Assembly: GCF_029051645.1 (NCBI RefSeq)
Contig: NZ_JAACFS010000031.1
Coordinates: 1 to 64,000, forward strand
DNA length: 64,000 nt
DNA from: Bradyrhizobium sp. CSA112
Lineage (GTDB): Bacteria; Pseudomonadota; Alphaproteobacteria; Rhizobiales; Xanthobacteraceae
Reading direction: 5' to 3'
The notes beneath the pieces were generated by a model, which did no database searches, was not told where the DNA came from, and saw only the letters and a program-made list of their open reading frames with translations. Positions within the stretch are counted from its first letter, which is position 1, and each line of letters opens with the position of its first letter. A program made the position numbers and the translations under genes. Below, in pieces: positions 42,902 to 51,243 of the stretch.

Positions 42902-43186
42902 ATGGACCCCGACCAAGATCTCGAAGCAATGGGCCGCGACCAACTGGTCGCGGAGGTGAAACGTCTAAGGGCCGGTATCCGCACGCATCGTGACAGCACT
43001 GGTCACGACCTGTGCTGGCATCATCCCGATCTCTGGGGCCTGTTGCCCGAGCGCGTCACGCCAGAGGTGGCCGTCCCGCCCTGGCCGAAATTTTTGCGCG
43101 GATGCCTGCGCTATCGCGAGGCGCTGGATCGCGAGTTGCCGAACGCGCCGAAGGCAGATTACGAATACGATAAGGACGAGCCGTGA
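42902..43186 (+). CDS. Small protein downstream of boxB, unknown function
   Basis: A 94-residue protein: acidic helix (DPDQDLEAMGRDQLVAEVKRLRAGIRTHRD), then CWHHPDLWGLLPE and WPKFLRGCLRYREALDREL. The HHPDLW cysteine/histidine-rich segment could bind a metal or cofactor, but this is only suggestive. Start ATG at 42902 follows GGGGAG. It lies 27 bases after boxB and ahead of a repeat, so it is most likely the last gene of the box operon. Not recognised as BoxA, which has ferredoxin motifs. Confidence 0.7.
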   Translation: MDPDQDLEAMGRDQLVAEVKRLRAGIRTHRDSTGHDLCWHHPDLWGLLPERVTPEVAVPPWPKFLRGCLRYREALDRELPNAPKADYEYDKDEP

Positions 43187-43191
43187 TCTCT

Positions 43192-43314
43192 CCGTTGCCC
43201 CGGCCTTGAGCCGGGGCCCATAACCACCGGACGTCGTTGTTTTAGCACGGCGTCAGCCATCATGCGCCATTGATGGATCACGCGGTATGGGTCCCTGCGT
43301 TCGCAGGGACGACG
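43192..43314. repeat. Palindromic repeat, GTCGTCCC/CCCATAACCAC family
   Basis: Left arm CCCCGGCCTTGAGCCGGGGC followed by CCATAACCACCGG, right arm GGTATGGGTCCCTGCGTTCG and CAGGGACGACG. It ends 29 bases before the stop of the convergent SDR gene. Confidence 0.88.
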
Positions 43315-43342
43315 TTGGTTTCGCGGAGATGACGGCCGCGCG

Positions 43343-44143
43343 TTACCCCGCGATCTCAAGCCCCGCATTTGCGTAGACCACGCCGCCATCGACGGCGATC
43401 GTATTGCCGACCACGTAATCGCCCGCGCGCGAGGCGAGATAGATCGCTACCCCCGCCATGTCCTCGTCGGTGCCGATACGCCGCGCCGGAATACGCTTTG
43501 CGACTTCGTCCGAATGGTCGCGCGCGGCCCGGTTCATGTCCGACTTGAACGCGCCCGGCGCAATCGCGGTGACATTGATATTGTCCTTGATCAGTTTCGT
43601 TGCCATGCGCCGCGTCAGATGGATCACGGCGGCCTTGCTCGCCGCGTAGGAATAGGTCTCGCTGGGGTTGACGAAAATGCCGTCGACGGATGCGATGTTG
43701 ATGACCTTGGCCGGCCGTTCGGGCGAGGCCGCGGCGCGCAGCGGTTTCGCCAGCGCCTTGGTCAGAAAGAACAGCGACTTGACGTTGAGGTCCATGACCT
43801 TGTCCCAGCCGCTTTCGGGGAATTCGTCGAATTCCGCGCCCCATGCAGCGCCGGCATTGTTGACGAGGATGTCGAGCTTCGGCTCCAGCTTGATGATTTC
43901 GCCAGCGAGCTTGTCGCAGCCTGCGACGGTTGAGATGTCGATCGGCAGCGCGATGCATTCGCCGTCATAGGCGGCGGAGAGTTCCTGCGCAGTCGCTTCG
44001 CAGGGACCGGCCTTGCGCGCGGTGATGTAAACCTTTGCCGCGCCCTGCGCGAGAAAGCCGGCCGCGATCATCTTGCCGATGCCGCGTGACCCGCCCGTCA
44101 CCAGCGCGACCCGGCCATTGAGCGAAAACAGATCCTTGAACAT
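43343..44143 (-). CDS. Short-chain dehydrogenase/reductase
   Basis: A 266-residue Rossmann oxidoreductase. Cofactor motif TGGSRGIG near residues 15-22, NNAGAAWG near 95, catalytic Ser in IASVDG, and YSYAASK with Tyr and Lys near 165-171; the C-terminal GNTIAVDGGVVYANAGLEIAG is typical of the family. The substrate is unknown. ATG at 44143 is preferred over 44155 because GGAGG lies 5 bases upstream. It is convergent with the box cluster and separated from it by a repeat. Confidence 0.9.
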   Translation of the reverse strand: MFKDLFSLNGRVALVTGGSRGIGKMIAAGFLAQGAAKVYITARKAGPCEATAQELSAAYDGECIALPIDISTVAGCDKLAGEIIKLEPKLDILVNNAGAAWGAEFDEFPESGWDKVMDLNVKSLFFLTKALAKPLRAAASPERPAKVINIASVDGIFVNPSETYSYAASKAAVIHLTRRMATKLIKDNINVTAIAPGAFKSDMNRAARDHSDEVAKRIPARRIGTDEDMAGVAIYLASRAGDYVVGNTIAVDGGVVYANAGLEIAG

Positions 44144-44211
44144 GCGTGCCTCCATTGCTTTGCCGCCGGTTTTGGGCGGGGGAGTGCGGCGAGTCAAGGA
44201 AGCTCATCGCG

Positions 44212-44331
44212 GTCGTCCCTGCGAACGCAGGGACCCATACGCCGCGGCCCATCCGTTGAGCGATGGAGTAGCTACCTTCTGCAACAATCGAAGCCGGTGG
44301 ATATGGGTCCCTGCTTTCGCAGGGACGACGG
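44212..44331. repeat. Palindromic repeat, GTCGTCCCTGCG...CCCATA family
   Basis: Left arm GTCGTCCCTGCGAACGCAGG and GACCCATA, right arm TATGGGTCCCTGCTTTCG and CAGGGACGACGG. It lies between two genes on the minus strand, the SDR and a deacetylase. Confidence 0.9.
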
Positions 44332-44338
44332 ATAGACC

Positions 44339-45397
44339 TTACGCCGCGTCGATGCGGCGAAAGCCGTTCCACATCGCGGTGGCGGCGCCGGAGGTCAGGA
44401 CGGGGAGGATACGCGCGTCCTGGTAGTTGCCGTTCAGCGAAACCCGCTGCAGCGCGGTCATGTGGTCGGCGCTTTCCGGGAAGATCATGCCCGGCCGCGT
44501 CGTGACCGCTGTCTTGAACCCTGCCGCTTTCGCCAGCCTGAATTCACGTTGTCCCGCCGCGATCCGGTCGCCATAGGGATAGGCGAGATGAAGCACCGGC
44601 CGCTGCAACTTAGCTTCGATCCGTGCACGGCCGGTGGCCAGTTCGAACGAAGCGGTCTCTTCGCTCTGTCGCGCCAGATTGCAATGCGTGATCGTATGCG
44701 CGCCGACCGTCACCAGCGGATCGTCCGCGAACGCCTTCAATTCTTCCCAGGACATGCAGAGGTTGCGGGCGATTGGAGTCTCGTCCACGTCATATCGCGT
44801 GCATAGCGCGGAGATTTCGCGCTGCATGTCGTGTTCGGTCGGCAGTGCGCGCAGCCAGTTGTGCATGCGGTCGAACGCCGCCTGCTTGGCTGCCGGCGTC
44901 GATGCGTCGAAGCGGATCTTGACGCCGCCGATCGGAGCTTCGATCGAGGATGCCTTTGCGATCGCCTTCTCGAGCGCGACCCACCACAACCGGCCGGTGC
45001 CCTCGGCGAAATCACTCGTTACGTAGACCGTAAGGGGCGCGCCAAACTCACGCATCACGGGCAGGGCGTAGTCGCGATTGTCGCGATAGCCGTCATCGAA
45101 GGTGAAGCAGGCGAAGCGCCGCGCGAAATTGCGCTCCTGGAGTCGCTGATGCACCTCGTCCATGGTGACGATGTCGACGTCGAGCGCGCGAAGATGCGCC
45201 AGCATGGCGCGCAAGAACTCCGGCTCGACCTCGAGATGATGATTGGGCTGAAACTCGACGTCGCGTCGCGGTCGGACGTGGTGCAGCATGAAAATAGCGC
45301 CGACGCCTGCGAAGATTGGTCGCAGCAGGAAATGCGCGCCGGAGAAGTAAAGCGCCTCCAGCCCGACGCGGATGACGGTGTTGCGAAGCAGTTTCAT
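44339..45397 (-). CDS. Polysaccharide deacetylase (NodB-homology) family protein
   Basis: A 352-residue protein with a hydrophobic start (NTVIRVGLEALYFSGAHFLLRPIFAGVGAIFMLHHV). The NodB catalytic core shows FTFDDGYRDN near residues 117-126 (the two Asp of motif 1), a later VGAHTITHC segment (motif 2 His) near residue 234, and an AYPYGDR segment (motif 3). It probably removes acyl groups from an envelope or extracellular glycan; it is not NodB itself, which is shorter. Start ATG at 45397. Confidence 0.85.
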   Translation of the reverse strand: MKLLRNTVIRVGLEALYFSGAHFLLRPIFAGVGAIFMLHHVRPRRDVEFQPNHHLEVEPEFLRAMLAHLRALDVDIVTMDEVHQRLQERNFARRFACFTFDDGYRDNRDYALPVMREFGAPLTVYVTSDFAEGTGRLWWVALEKAIAKASSIEAPIGGVKIRFDASTPAAKQAAFDRMHNWLRALPTEHDMQREISALCTRYDVDETPIARNLCMSWEELKAFADDPLVTVGAHTITHCNLARQSEETASFELATGRARIEAKLQRPVLHLAYPYGDRIAAGQREFRLAKAAGFKTAVTTRPGMIFPESADHMTALQRVSLNGNYQDARILPVLTSGAATAMWNGFRRIDAA

Positions 45398-45564
45398 CGA
45401 GATGCAGGGATGCCCGGTTATTTACGGGGAGAAACTAGCGAAAGACCGCTGAAGAAACAGTTAGCCGGACCAATTTCAGAGCTCTTCGGCTCCTGCGACA
45501 TTTCGGGTTTGACAGCCCGGCAAGGGTTTGTTTTCTCTCCGATCCGGACCCCGCGGGAACTCGA

Positions 45565-46959
45565 ATGCACGGACTTTTCAGGTGGAGTAGCAAATGGTGG
45601 CCGGGCGTCATTCCTTTGGTCATCTTTTGGGCTATCGCGGCCTGGACGAGCACTGAGCCGCTGGAGATCGATCTGGCGCAGCGGTCGGCCGCCGCCCTCA
45701 AGGATACCATCCTCGACAAAAGGCGAATCTCGGTCGCAGGCCGCGACGTGACCCTTGCGGCGGATGCATTCTCGGAAGACGGCAGGCAGAGTGCCGTGGC
45801 GTCGGTTGCGGCGGTACCGGGCGTGCGGCTGGTTGATGATCAAACCCGGCTCGTTCCGGAAGCCAAGCCGTTTGTCTGGTCGGCCGAGCGTGACGTGCTT
45901 CGGGTGACGCTATCGGGCAGTTCGCCCCTGCCGGCGACCAGGGGCCGGTTGATGGACGCGGCCCGCGCCAATCTCGGCGGCGTCGAAGTGGTCGACCGGA
46001 TGAATCTGTCGCGCGGCGCACCGCCGCGCTTCGACAACGCCGTGCTGTTGCTGCTCGACCTGGTCGGCAAGCTGAAGGACGGCAAGATCACGCTGTCGGA
46101 CACCAAGGTCAGCCTGTCCGGCATGGCGCGCGACCTCGGCGGCCGGGAAGCCATCGCCGCCGCGCTGAAAAAACTGCCCGAGGGCTTTTCGGTCGCGGCC
46201 AACGAGGTCAAAGCGCCGCCTTACATCTTCCAGGCCTACAAGGATCCGGTCGCGCTGACGCTGACGCTGACCGGCAACGTGCCCGACAGCAACGTCCACG
46301 CCGCGCTGGTGGCTGCGGCGGGACGCAAGTTCTTCAGTGAAAAGGTCGTCGACAACCTCAAGGCGAGCGTCGGCGCGCCCGCGAGCTTCGCCAACGCGGC
46401 GGTATCAGCGCTCGGCGCGCTGTCGCGCCTGTCGACCGGTACGCTCGTCGTCTCCGACCGGGAGGTGAAGCTGTCCGGCGATGCGCTCTATGAAGCCGCC
46501 GCCAGTGAGATCCGCGCCGGCCTCGGCAAGGACTTTCCGCAGGGCTGGCAGTTCAAGCCGGAAATCTCGGTCAAGCCGGCCGCGGCGCCGGTGGATGCGA
46601 CCGTCTGCCAGCAATTATTCGCGGAGTTGCTCGGCAAGGCCCGGATCCGCTTCGAAACCGGCAAGGCCAATATTGTTGCGGATTCCGCCGGCCTCCTCGA
46701 CCGTTTGATCGAAACCGCGTTGCGCTGTCCGACCGCCAATATCGAGATATCAGGACATACCGATACTGATGGCGACGAGGCGGCCAACCAGGGGTTGTCC
46801 GAGCAGCGTGCGCAGGCGGTCGCCGATTATCTGGTCAAGGCAGGATTGCCGGCCAACCGGTTCAGCGCGGTCGGCTATGGCTCGACGCAGCCGATTGCGG
46901 GGAATGAGACCGACCAGGGCAAGGCGCAGAACCGCCGCATCGATTTCGTGGTGAAGTGA
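45565..46959 (+). CDS. BON/OmpA-domain envelope protein
   Basis: A 464-residue protein anchored by one N-terminal helix (WWPGVIPLVIFWAIAAWTS, residues 11-29). Several BON-like repeats of about 60-70 residues follow (VRLVDDQTRL, VKAPPYIFQAYKD, EISVKPAAAP regions), then a C-terminal OmpA peptidoglycan-binding domain (IRFETGKANIVADSAGLLDRL... ISGHTDTDGDEAANQGLSEQRAQAVADYLV...GNETDQGKAQNRRIDF). The OmpA Asp and Arg ligands are present. Architecture is like ArfA of mycobacteria, which has a small membrane partner in the same operon, as here. Likely an inner-membrane to cell-wall protein. Confidence 0.87.
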   Translation: MHGLFRWSSKWWPGVIPLVIFWAIAAWTSTEPLEIDLAQRSAAALKDTILDKRRISVAGRDVTLAADAFSEDGRQSAVASVAAVPGVRLVDDQTRLVPEAKPFVWSAERDVLRVTLSGSSPLPATRGRLMDAARANLGGVEVVDRMNLSRGAPPRFDNAVLLLLDLVGKLKDGKITLSDTKVSLSGMARDLGGREAIAAALKKLPEGFSVAANEVKAPPYIFQAYKDPVALTLTLTGNVPDSNVHAALVAAAGRKFFSEKVVDNLKASVGAPASFANAAVSALGALSRLSTGTLVVSDREVKLSGDALYEAAASEIRAGLGKDFPQGWQFKPEISVKPAAAPVDATVCQQLFAELLGKARIRFETGKANIVADSAGLLDRLIETALRCPTANIEISGHTDTDGDEAANQGLSEQRAQAVADYLVKAGLPANRFSAVGYGSTQPIAGNETDQGKAQNRRIDFVVK

Positions 46960-46961
46960 GC

Positions 46962-47258
46962 ATGGCCTATCTGACCACATTCTACTGGGGTTGGCTCCTG
47001 GCATCGGGGCTGCTCGGCTTCGCCATGGGCTGGATATCCGTTGTTCAGCACGGCAACGGCGTCTCGCGGAAACTGCGATGGTGGCTTTCGGCCTTGGTTG
47101 CGGCGCTGGTTGGCGTCGCGCTTGCACGTGTCGTGCCCGGCCGTTTCGGCTACTGGCTCGATCTCGGCCTGATCATGTTCGCGCTCTATCTCTGCTTCTG
47201 TGCGGTCGGATCATGGTTGCGCGGCTGGGTGGTCTCGCGCAGCGCGCCGCCGGCCTGA
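46962..47258 (+). CDS. Small membrane protein linked to the BON/OmpA protein
   Basis: About 98 residues with roughly three hydrophobic segments (WGWLLASGLLGFAMGWISVV, WWLSALVAALVGVALARVV, LGLIMFALYLCFCAVGSWL). It starts 2 bases after the preceding stop (ATG at 46962; GTG 46956 is an overlapping alternative), so translation is probably coupled. Not recognised. Like small partners of ArfA-type proteins it may assemble with the BON/OmpA protein. The following 277 bases to 47535 show no gene or strong motif. Confidence 0.65.
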   Translation: MAYLTTFYWGWLLASGLLGFAMGWISVVQHGNGVSRKLRWWLSALVAALVGVALARVVPGRFGYWLDLGLIMFALYLCFCAVGSWLRGWVVSRSAPPA

Positions 47259-47535
47259 CCGCGCCATGAGCCGGTCAGCTTTACCGCCGTCATTGTCACG
47301 CGTTCTTGACCGGCCCCGGCTATGGTCGCGAATCGCCGTCGGGCGGCGGATTGCTGCAAAACCGTACTTCTACCGTCCCCAACTGGCGCCTAATATGTTG
47401 AAGAAGCGCGTTTTATCGTCGTCAGGCGAATTCCACTCCGGCTCAAAACGCGCTACCAGAGGAGCAACGGAGCAGCGTAGCATCGGCGGGGTTCGCGCCA
47501 TTGCCATCGTCGCAGCAGCGCAATTCGAGGTGTAG

Positions 47536-48597
47536 ATGCTGGAAGCAATACGCAGGGCGATCTCGTTTCTGCGCCAGAAGCAGGTCCTGCACAAGCTCGG
47601 CGTTTTGATCAGCATCACGGTCATCGCCGTTGCGTGCTACGTGCTCTATCACATGCTCCGCGGCATCGACGCCAATGAGGTGATCGACGCCATCAAGCGC
47701 ACCGAGCCGCGCCAGATCGCGCTGGCGGCATTGTTCGTGGCGGCGGGCTATTTCACGCTGACCTTCTATGACTGGTTCGCAGTCCGCGCGATCGGCCGCG
47801 GCCACATCCCCTACCGCGTCAACGCGCTTGCCGCTTTTACCTCCTACTCGATCGGGCACAATGTCGGCGCCAGCGTGTTCACCGGCGGCGCGGTGCGCTA
47901 CCGGATCTATTCGGCCTGGGGGCTAAACGCGATCGACGTCGCCAAGATCTGCTTCCTGGCCGGGCTGACCTTCTGGCTCGGCAATGCCGCGGTGCTGGGA
48001 CTGGGCATCGCTTATCACCCGGAAGCCGCCGCCTCGATCGATCAGTTGCCGGTCTGGCTCAACCGCCTCGCGGCGTTCGGCATCATCATGGCGCTGATCG
48101 GCTATGTGTTCTGGGTTTGGGTCCAGCCGCGCAGCGTCGGCCGCGGGCCGTGGACGGTTACACTGCCGGGCGGGCCGCTGACGCTGCTGCAGATCGCGAT
48201 CGGCATCGTCGATCTCGGCTTCTGTGCGCTGGCGATGTATGTGCTGGTGCCGGACGAGCCCAATCTGGGCTTTGTCGTCGTCGCGGTGATCTTCGTCTCG
48301 GCCACGCTGCTGGGGTTTGCCAGCCACTCGCCGGGCGGGCTCGGCGTGTTCGATGCCGCCATGCTGGTCGGCCTCTGGCAGATGGACCGGGAGGAACTGC
48401 TCGCCGGCATGCTGCTGTTCCGCGTCCTCTATTATATTGGTCCTTTTGTCATATCTGTAATCTTGCTGACGCTTCGGGAGATTATCCTCGGCGCGCGATC
48501 GAAGCGCCTGCGCCAGTTGGCGTCCGGCGCCGGCGCCGAGCCGACGAGGCATGAAGCCGCCGTCTATGTGCGCGAACGTGGAGACACGGGCGCCTGA
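47536..48597 (+). CDS. MprF-like flippase-domain / UPF0104 membrane protein
   Basis: A 353-residue integral membrane protein of the lysylphosphatidylglycerol-synthase transmembrane family. About eight hydrophobic segments are present, including LISITVIAVACYVLYHMLRG near the start, and the family's conserved NALAAFTSYSIGHNVGASVFTGGAVRYRIYSAWGL and FASHSPGGLGVFDA segments. The cytoplasmic synthase domain of full MprF is absent, so it would carry only the lipid-handling part. Start ATG at 47536. It ends shortly before phoR but has no functional link to it. Confidence 0.85.
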   Translation: MLEAIRRAISFLRQKQVLHKLGVLISITVIAVACYVLYHMLRGIDANEVIDAIKRTEPRQIALAALFVAAGYFTLTFYDWFAVRAIGRGHIPYRVNALAAFTSYSIGHNVGASVFTGGAVRYRIYSAWGLNAIDVAKICFLAGLTFWLGNAAVLGLGIAYHPEAAASIDQLPVWLNRLAAFGIIMALIGYVFWVWVQPRSVGRGPWTVTLPGGPLTLLQIAIGIVDLGFCALAMYVLVPDEPNLGFVVVAVIFVSATLLGFASHSPGGLGVFDAAMLVGLWQMDREELLAGMLLFRVLYYIGPFVISVILLTLREIILGARSKRLRQLASGAGAEPTRHEAAVYVRERGDTGA

Positions 48598-48641
48598 TGG
48601 TGCGGCGGATGCCTCATCAATAGAGGAAGAAGGCCCGCGCA

Positions 48642-49943
48642 ATGGCAATAGACGATTCCAGCACTTCCTCCATCTTTGCACCGTGGCCGGACCGGCTGCG
48701 GCATTCGGCCATCATCCTGCTGGCCGCCGGCCTCGCGCTGTGTGCGCTCGTGCTGCTGGCCGATCTCTCGCCGGCGCGCGCTGTGGCGGTTTTCATCTGT
48801 ATCGCAGCCGCTGCACTGGTGCCCTGGCGGCTGCATGATGCCGGCAGTTCCCGCGAGGATGTCCGTGCGGTCAGTCCGGTCGAGGCGGCAGCCGTCAGCG
48901 CGGTCGTTGCCGGCATGCCGGATCCGGCGGTGCTGCTCGACCGCGCCGGGCGTGTCATTCATCTCAATGCGGCGGCTGCCCAGCTCGCGCCGGCGCTGCG
49001 CAAGAACGAACTCGCACAGTTCGCGCTGCGCTCGCCGGAGATCATCACCGCACTTCGCGAGGCGATCGCGACCAGTGAACCGCGCCGGGCGCTCTATCTC
49101 GACCAGGTGCCGGTCGACCGCTGGATGGAACTGATCATCACGCCGGTGCCGGTGCCGACGCTGTTCGGCGGCACCGAAAAATGCATGCTGATGACTTTCC
49201 ACGACCAGACGCCGCTGCGGCGGGTCGAGGAAATGCGCGCCGATTTCGTCGCCAATGCCAGCCACGAGCTGCGGACGCCGCTGGCGGCGTTGTCGGGCTT
49301 CATCGACACGCTGCAGGGCCCTGCCAAGGACGACGCCAAGGCGCGCGAACGCTTTCTGTCGATCATGCATACGCAGGCGACGCGAATGGCGCGGCTGATC
49401 GACGATCTGTTGTCGCTGTCGCGGGTCGAGTTGTCGGCCCATGTCCGCCCCGACGCCTGCGTCGATATCGTGCCGATCATTCGCCAGGTCGCCGACGGGC
49501 TGGAGCCGCTCGCCCGGGAACGCCAGGTCGAAATCGAGATCGACCTGCCCACCGCGCCGGTGACGATCGCGGGCGATCGCGAGGAGTTGCTGCGGCTGTT
49601 CGAAAACCTGATCGAGAACGCGCTCAAATACGGCGCGTCCGGCGGGCGGGTCATCGTCACCCTGACCCAGGCCACATCTGGCGAGGGCGCGCCGGAAGTC
49701 CGTATCATGGTCCGGGATTTCGGCCCCGGCATCGCGCCGGAACATCTGCCGCGGCTGACCGAACGCTTCTACCGGGTCGATGTCGGCGACAGCCGCGCGC
49801 AAGGTGGAACCGGCCTCGGTTTATCCCTAGTGAAACATATTCTTAACCGTCATCGCGGCCGGCTTTTGATCGAAAGCGTGCCCAAAAACGGCGCCGTCTT
49901 TACTGCCTGTTTTCCCCAGGCCAAGGCCCCGTCAGCGCATTAA
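48642..49943 (+). CDS. phoR: Phosphate-regulon sensor histidine kinase PhoR
   Basis: A 433-residue membrane kinase. Two N-terminal helices (about residues 22-60) are followed by a PAS-like region (AVVAGMPDPAVLLDRAGRVIHLNAAAAQLAP), the H-box NASHELRTPLAALSGFIDTLQG with the phosphorylated His near residue 209, and ATP-binding N (ENALKYG), G1 (DFGPGIAPEHL) and G2 (GGTGLGLSLVKHI) boxes. It is the first gene of the phosphate cluster and phosphorylates PhoB, whose gene is at the far end after phoU. Start ATG at 48642. Confidence 0.92.
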   Translation: MAIDDSSTSSIFAPWPDRLRHSAIILLAAGLALCALVLLADLSPARAVAVFICIAAAALVPWRLHDAGSSREDVRAVSPVEAAAVSAVVAGMPDPAVLLDRAGRVIHLNAAAAQLAPALRKNELAQFALRSPEIITALREAIATSEPRRALYLDQVPVDRWMELIITPVPVPTLFGGTEKCMLMTFHDQTPLRRVEEMRADFVANASHELRTPLAALSGFIDTLQGPAKDDAKARERFLSIMHTQATRMARLIDDLLSLSRVELSAHVRPDACVDIVPIIRQVADGLEPLARERQVEIEIDLPTAPVTIAGDREELLRLFENLIENALKYGASGGRVIVTLTQATSGEGAPEVRIMVRDFGPGIAPEHLPRLTERFYRVDVGDSRAQGGTGLGLSLVKHILNRHRGRLLIESVPKNGAVFTACFPQAKAPSAH

Positions 49944-49968
49944 GTCAAGCGATTTCAATTGCTTGTTA

Positions 49969-49986
49969 CTGTCATCCAACTGTCAT
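49969..49986 (+). promoter_or_regulatory. Pho box before pstS
   Basis: CTGTCAT-CCAA-CTGTCAT: two perfect 7-base half-sites with 4-base spacing, the consensus PhoB binding site, 98 bases before the pstS start. It predicts strong induction of pstSCAB-phoU-phoB when phosphate is scarce. Confidence 0.9.
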
Positions 49987-50083
49987 CTAACCTTCGTAAA
50001 AGCTCTATCGACCGCGCCTAAACGGGCGGGCGTGAGCGCGATCGGGCGTAACAGACGCTTCGCTCACACAGATGGAGACGACC

Positions 50084-51094
50084 ATGAATTTCATGAAAGC
50101 TATCGTCGCTGCAGGCCTCGTTGCCGCATCGACGTCGGCCTTCGCTGCCGACATTACCGGCGCAGGCGCGACCTTCCCCTTCCCGATCTATTCGAAGTGG
50201 GCCGATGCCTACAAGAAGGAGACCGGTAACGGCCTGAACTACCAGTCGATCGGCTCTGGCGCCGGTATCAAGCAGATCCAGGCCAAGACCGTGACCTTCG
50301 GCGCCACCGACGCGCCGCTCAAGGCCGAGCAGCTCGAGAAGGACGGCCTGGTGCAGTGGCCGATGGTGATGGGCGCGATCGTGCCGGTCGTGAACCTCGA
50401 AGGCATCAAGCCGGGCGAACTGGTGCTGTCGGGCGAAGTGCTCGGCGACATCTATCTCGGCAAGATCAAGAAGTGGGACGATGCCGCAATCGCCAAGCTC
50501 AATCCGAAGCTGAAGCTACCCTCGGATGCCATCACCGTGGTCCGCCGCTCCGACGGTTCGGGCACCACCTTCAACTTCACCGACTACCTCTCGAAGTCGA
50601 GCGCCGACTGGAAAGCCAAGGTCGGCACCGGCACCGCGGTCGAGTGGCCGGTGGGCGTTGGCGCCAAGGGTAACGAAGGCGTCGCCGGCAATATCGGCCA
50701 GACCAAGAATGCGATCGGTTACGTCGAATACGCCTACGCCAAGCAGAACAAGCTGACCCATACCGCGATGATCAACAAGGCTGGCAAGACCGTGCAGCCG
50801 ACCATGGAAGCCTTCCAGGCGGCCGCGTCGAACGCCGACTGGGCCAAGGCGCCCGGCTACTACGTGATCCTCACCGATCAGCCCGGCGACGCCTCCTGGC
50901 CGATCACGGCGGCGACCTTCATCCTGATGCACAAGGCTGCAACCGACAAGGCGGCGTCCCAGGAAGCGATCAAGTTCTTCAAATGGTCGTTCGAGAAGGG
51001 CGACAAGATGGCTGAAGAGCTCGACTACATTCCGATGCCGGACTCGGTCGTCAAGCTGATCGAGAAGACCTGGTCCTCGGAGATCAAGAGCTGA
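50084..51094 (+). CDS. pstS: Phosphate-binding protein PstS
   Basis: A 336-residue periplasmic receptor for inorganic phosphate. Signal peptide MNFMKAIVAAGLVAASTSAFAA, then DITGAGATFPFPIYSKWADAYKKETG, SIGSGAGIKQI and TDAPL, the phosphate-binding loops, and RRSDGSGTTFNFTDYL. Start ATG at 50084 follows GGAGA; an upstream ATG at 50072 is in frame but has no ribosome site. It is the first gene after the Pho box. A strong hairpin separates it from pstC. Confidence 0.96.
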   Translation: MNFMKAIVAAGLVAASTSAFAADITGAGATFPFPIYSKWADAYKKETGNGLNYQSIGSGAGIKQIQAKTVTFGATDAPLKAEQLEKDGLVQWPMVMGAIVPVVNLEGIKPGELVLSGEVLGDIYLGKIKKWDDAAIAKLNPKLKLPSDAITVVRRSDGSGTTFNFTDYLSKSSADWKAKVGTGTAVEWPVGVGAKGNEGVAGNIGQTKNAIGYVEYAYAKQNKLTHTAMINKAGKTVQPTMEAFQAAASNADWAKAPGYYVILTDQPGDASWPITAATFILMHKAATDKAASQEAIKFFKWSFEKGDKMAEELDYIPMPDSVVKLIEKTWSSEIKS

Positions 51095-51120
51095 CGGAGC
51101 CAGCGCTTCGCAACGCGACC

Positions 51121-51147
51121 GCTCAACCCGGGATGCCCGGGTTGAGC
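51121..51147 (+). other. Strong hairpin between pstS and pstC
   Basis: GCTCAACCCGGG-ATG-CCCGGGTTGAGC: perfect 12-base-pair stem with a 3-base loop, followed by a weaker CCTCTC/GAGAGG hairpin at 51151-51169. No T-run follows, so it may protect the pstS mRNA 3' end or act as a partial terminator to make PstS more abundant than the membrane subunits. Confidence 0.8.
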
Positions 51148-51243
51148 ACCCCTCTCGGGACAAGAGAGGCAAGAACAATGTGCGAGCCGAAAAAGCCGTG
51201 CACCGAAGTCCGGGTCGCTGGGCTATAAGTACAGGGGATTGGC

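Noticed and set aside
47259..47535. Possible small gene between the membrane protein and the MprF-like gene
   Set aside because: The only open frame overlaps the preceding gene, is basic and low in complexity, and has no start signal.
48564..49802. Minus-strand frame of about 412 codons opposite phoR
   Set aside because: Antisense shadow of a gene with all histidine-kinase boxes.
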